This document shows positions 41,854-42,622 of a stretch of DNA of 42,622 nt, one piece after another (position 1 is the stretch's first letter; each line of letters starts with the position of its first letter). The stretch is from an uncultured Bacteroidales bacterium. Its GTDB lineage: Bacteria; Bacteroidota; Bacteroidia; Bacteroidales; Paludibacteraceae. Location of the stretch: positions 1 to 42,622 of the forward strand of contig CAIYOZ010000194.1 in NCBI GenBank assembly GCA_903927945.1, given 5' to 3'. The translations under genes were made by a program, and so were the position numbers. The notes beneath the pieces were generated by a model that was not told where the DNA came from, searched no databases, and saw only the letters and a list, made by a program, of their open reading frames with translations.

Positions 41854-42172
41854 AATACTCTTCTTTAATTTGAATTGCTTTGACTATTTCATTTTGAGGG
41901 GTTTTCTGTTCCTTTTTTTGAAATCCATTAAAGAGAACAACAATTTTATTCTCGTCAAAAATAAAGAAAACCCTGTATATAGTTGAATTATATTCTATCC
42001 GTAACTCATAAACTCCATCACGTATAAATTTGATAAACTTAAACTTAATTGGAAGTCTATCTTGTGTCCTCAAAAGAGTCAAAAGGTAATCAACTTTTTT
42101 TTGTTCTTTATCGGTTAATCGACCCATAAAGTCTTCAAAATATCCTCCAAAAGTAATGATTACTCTTTTCAT
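41819..42172 (-). CDS. HigB/RelE-family toxin (phage Gp49-like)
   Basis: The track begins at a TTG; the ATG at 42172 (MKRVIITFGGYFEDFMG) gives 117 residues. The fold signature is RDGVYELRIEYNSTIYRVFFIFDENKIVVLFNGFQKKEQKTP, typical of Gp49/HigB toxins, which cut mRNA at the ribosome. The antitoxin gene overlaps its end by 35 bp. A TATCTTTG -7-like box (42177-42184) lies only five bases before the ATG, so it would imply a nearly leaderless transcript or be coincidental. Confidence 0.85.
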   Translation of the reverse strand: MKRVIITFGGYFEDFMGRLTDKEQKKVDYLLTLLRTQDRLPIKFKFIKFIRDGVYELRIEYNSTIYRVFFIFDENKIVVLFNGFQKKEQKTPQNEIVKAIQIKEEYYEYKRQQNKKL

Positions 42173-42319
42173 ATTACAAAGATAATATAAGTTTAATGAT
42201 ATTGAAACATTTGACAATTCAAAAATGTTCGTTTGCTTTTATAAACCAGTAATATACATTGATATATTTTCTCAATTACTCAATTTTATAACTCATCACA
42301 GTTAATTGCAACCTATGTT

Positions 42320-42364
42320 GGTAAATATGAAATGTGTATACAAATTATTATATTCAATCTTCAT
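42320..42364 (-). pseudogene. 5' fragment of a second RAYT transposase
   Basis: Fifteen codons from an ATG at 42364 read MKIEYNNLYTHFIFT, nearly the start of the intact transposase (MKVEYNNLYTHFIFT, one difference). Homology ends there and the frame is soon lost. The REP-like core lies directly upstream. Confidence 0.8.
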
Positions 42365-42413
42365 AAAATAAGGGAATAAGGGTGGGTTTAGAGGGGAATT
42401 ATATTTTCTACTA
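42365..42413. repeat. Solo REP-like repeat
   Basis: AAAATAAGGGAATAAGGGTG followed by TTTAGAGGGGAATTATATTTTCTACT matches, in the inverted orientation, the core of the repeat cluster at 36235-36291 with several changes. It marks a second insertion or relic of the same family. The plus-strand sequence 42218-42320 to its left has no visible feature. Confidence 0.7.
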
Positions 42414-42463
42414 AGTCCCCACGATCTGGGATCGAACAACAATAAAAAATAACTAACCGCAAG

Positions 42464-42601
42464 ATCCGATCAACCGCTTATTTCAGCGGTTTGTCGGATA
42501 TAGGAAAGTTAAGTTTAATAGCGTCGATTATTAATGTGTCAAACCGAAAAAAGAAGAATCGGTTAGACGCAATATCCAATCAGTAAGGTTTTAAACTGAT
42601 T
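42464..42601. repeat. Cluster of hairpins and direct repeats at the right edge
   Basis: Three hairpins lie in 140 bp: ATCCGA...TCGGAT enclosing AACCGCT...AGCGGTT (42464-42499), AACCGA...TCGGTT (42542-42564), and AATCAGT...ACTGATT (42578-42601). CGCAAGATCCGATCA and CGCAATATCCAATCA are a 13-of-15 direct repeat. No ORF is present. Function unknown; an attachment site, a 3' RNA structure or a repeat family are all possible. Confidence 0.45.
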
Positions 42602-42622
42602 TATTAAAAAAAGAAGTTATAA

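Noticed and set aside
42414-42440. tRNA gene or tRNA fragment
   Set aside because: Only a T-loop-like string is present. The flanking bases do not form a T stem, and there is no acceptor or anticodon arm.

Overview
The window reads as a chromosomal stretch of a Bacteroidota organism, most likely Bacteroidales. The evidence is a SusC/SusD pair, GldH and RicT, a DUF4251 protein, an RteC-like domain, and many promoters with the Bacteroidota -7 box TAnnTTTG. I cannot name the genus. Coding density is normal, and almost every gene lies on the minus strand; the fRMsr gene is the only convincing plus-strand CDS. I saw no rRNA, complete tRNA or CRISPR array.

Region 1 (1-11,849) is the most interesting part. 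Read in the direction of transcription it holds cysE (serine O-acetyltransferase), a GNAT acetyltransferase, a long leader containing a tiny ORF that encodes Met-Cys4-Thr-Cys2, a frameshifted PstS-like binding protein, SusC, SusD, an exported M20 amidohydrolase, an exported S51 (cyanophycinase-like) peptidase, a threonine-synthase-like PLP enzyme, and an M14 carboxypeptidase cut by the window edge. The promoter of cysE and the promoter in front of the poly-Cys leader share one architecture: TATACC-N8-GGTATA, AAATGCC, GGTATTTC, then a -7-like box, all at identical spacing. This suggests a cysteine- or sulfur-controlled SusCD/peptidase locus that scavenges sulfur-bearing peptides or conjugates, rather than a polysaccharide locus. 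The DNA signals are visible in the sequence; the substrate is inference.

Region 2 (11,900-17,450) holds small genes (DUF4251, a HEFGH protein, membrane proteins, a tautomerase), then a RelE-type toxin-antitoxin pair placed between intact lepB and a decayed copy of the lepB 3' end. Upstream of lepB is a roughly 200-bp element bounded by perfect 33-bp inverted repeats.

Region 3 (17,450-33,400) is mostly housekeeping: M16 peptidase, fRMsr, acyl-CoA ligase, OmpA protein, Mrp, trmB, gldH, ricT, holB, a WG-repeat lipoprotein, Ada and an SDR.

Region 4 (33,600-42,622) is accessory. It holds a secreted beta-propeller/phosphoesterase, a RAYT (Y1) transposase next to degenerate repeats that resemble its REPs, a lipoprotein, an RDD protein, an RteC-like pair, an orphan frameshifted YefM-type antitoxin, a hotdog thioesterase and a HigB/HigA pair. 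The right edge has a second RAYT 5' remnant with the same repeat, and a cluster of hairpins.
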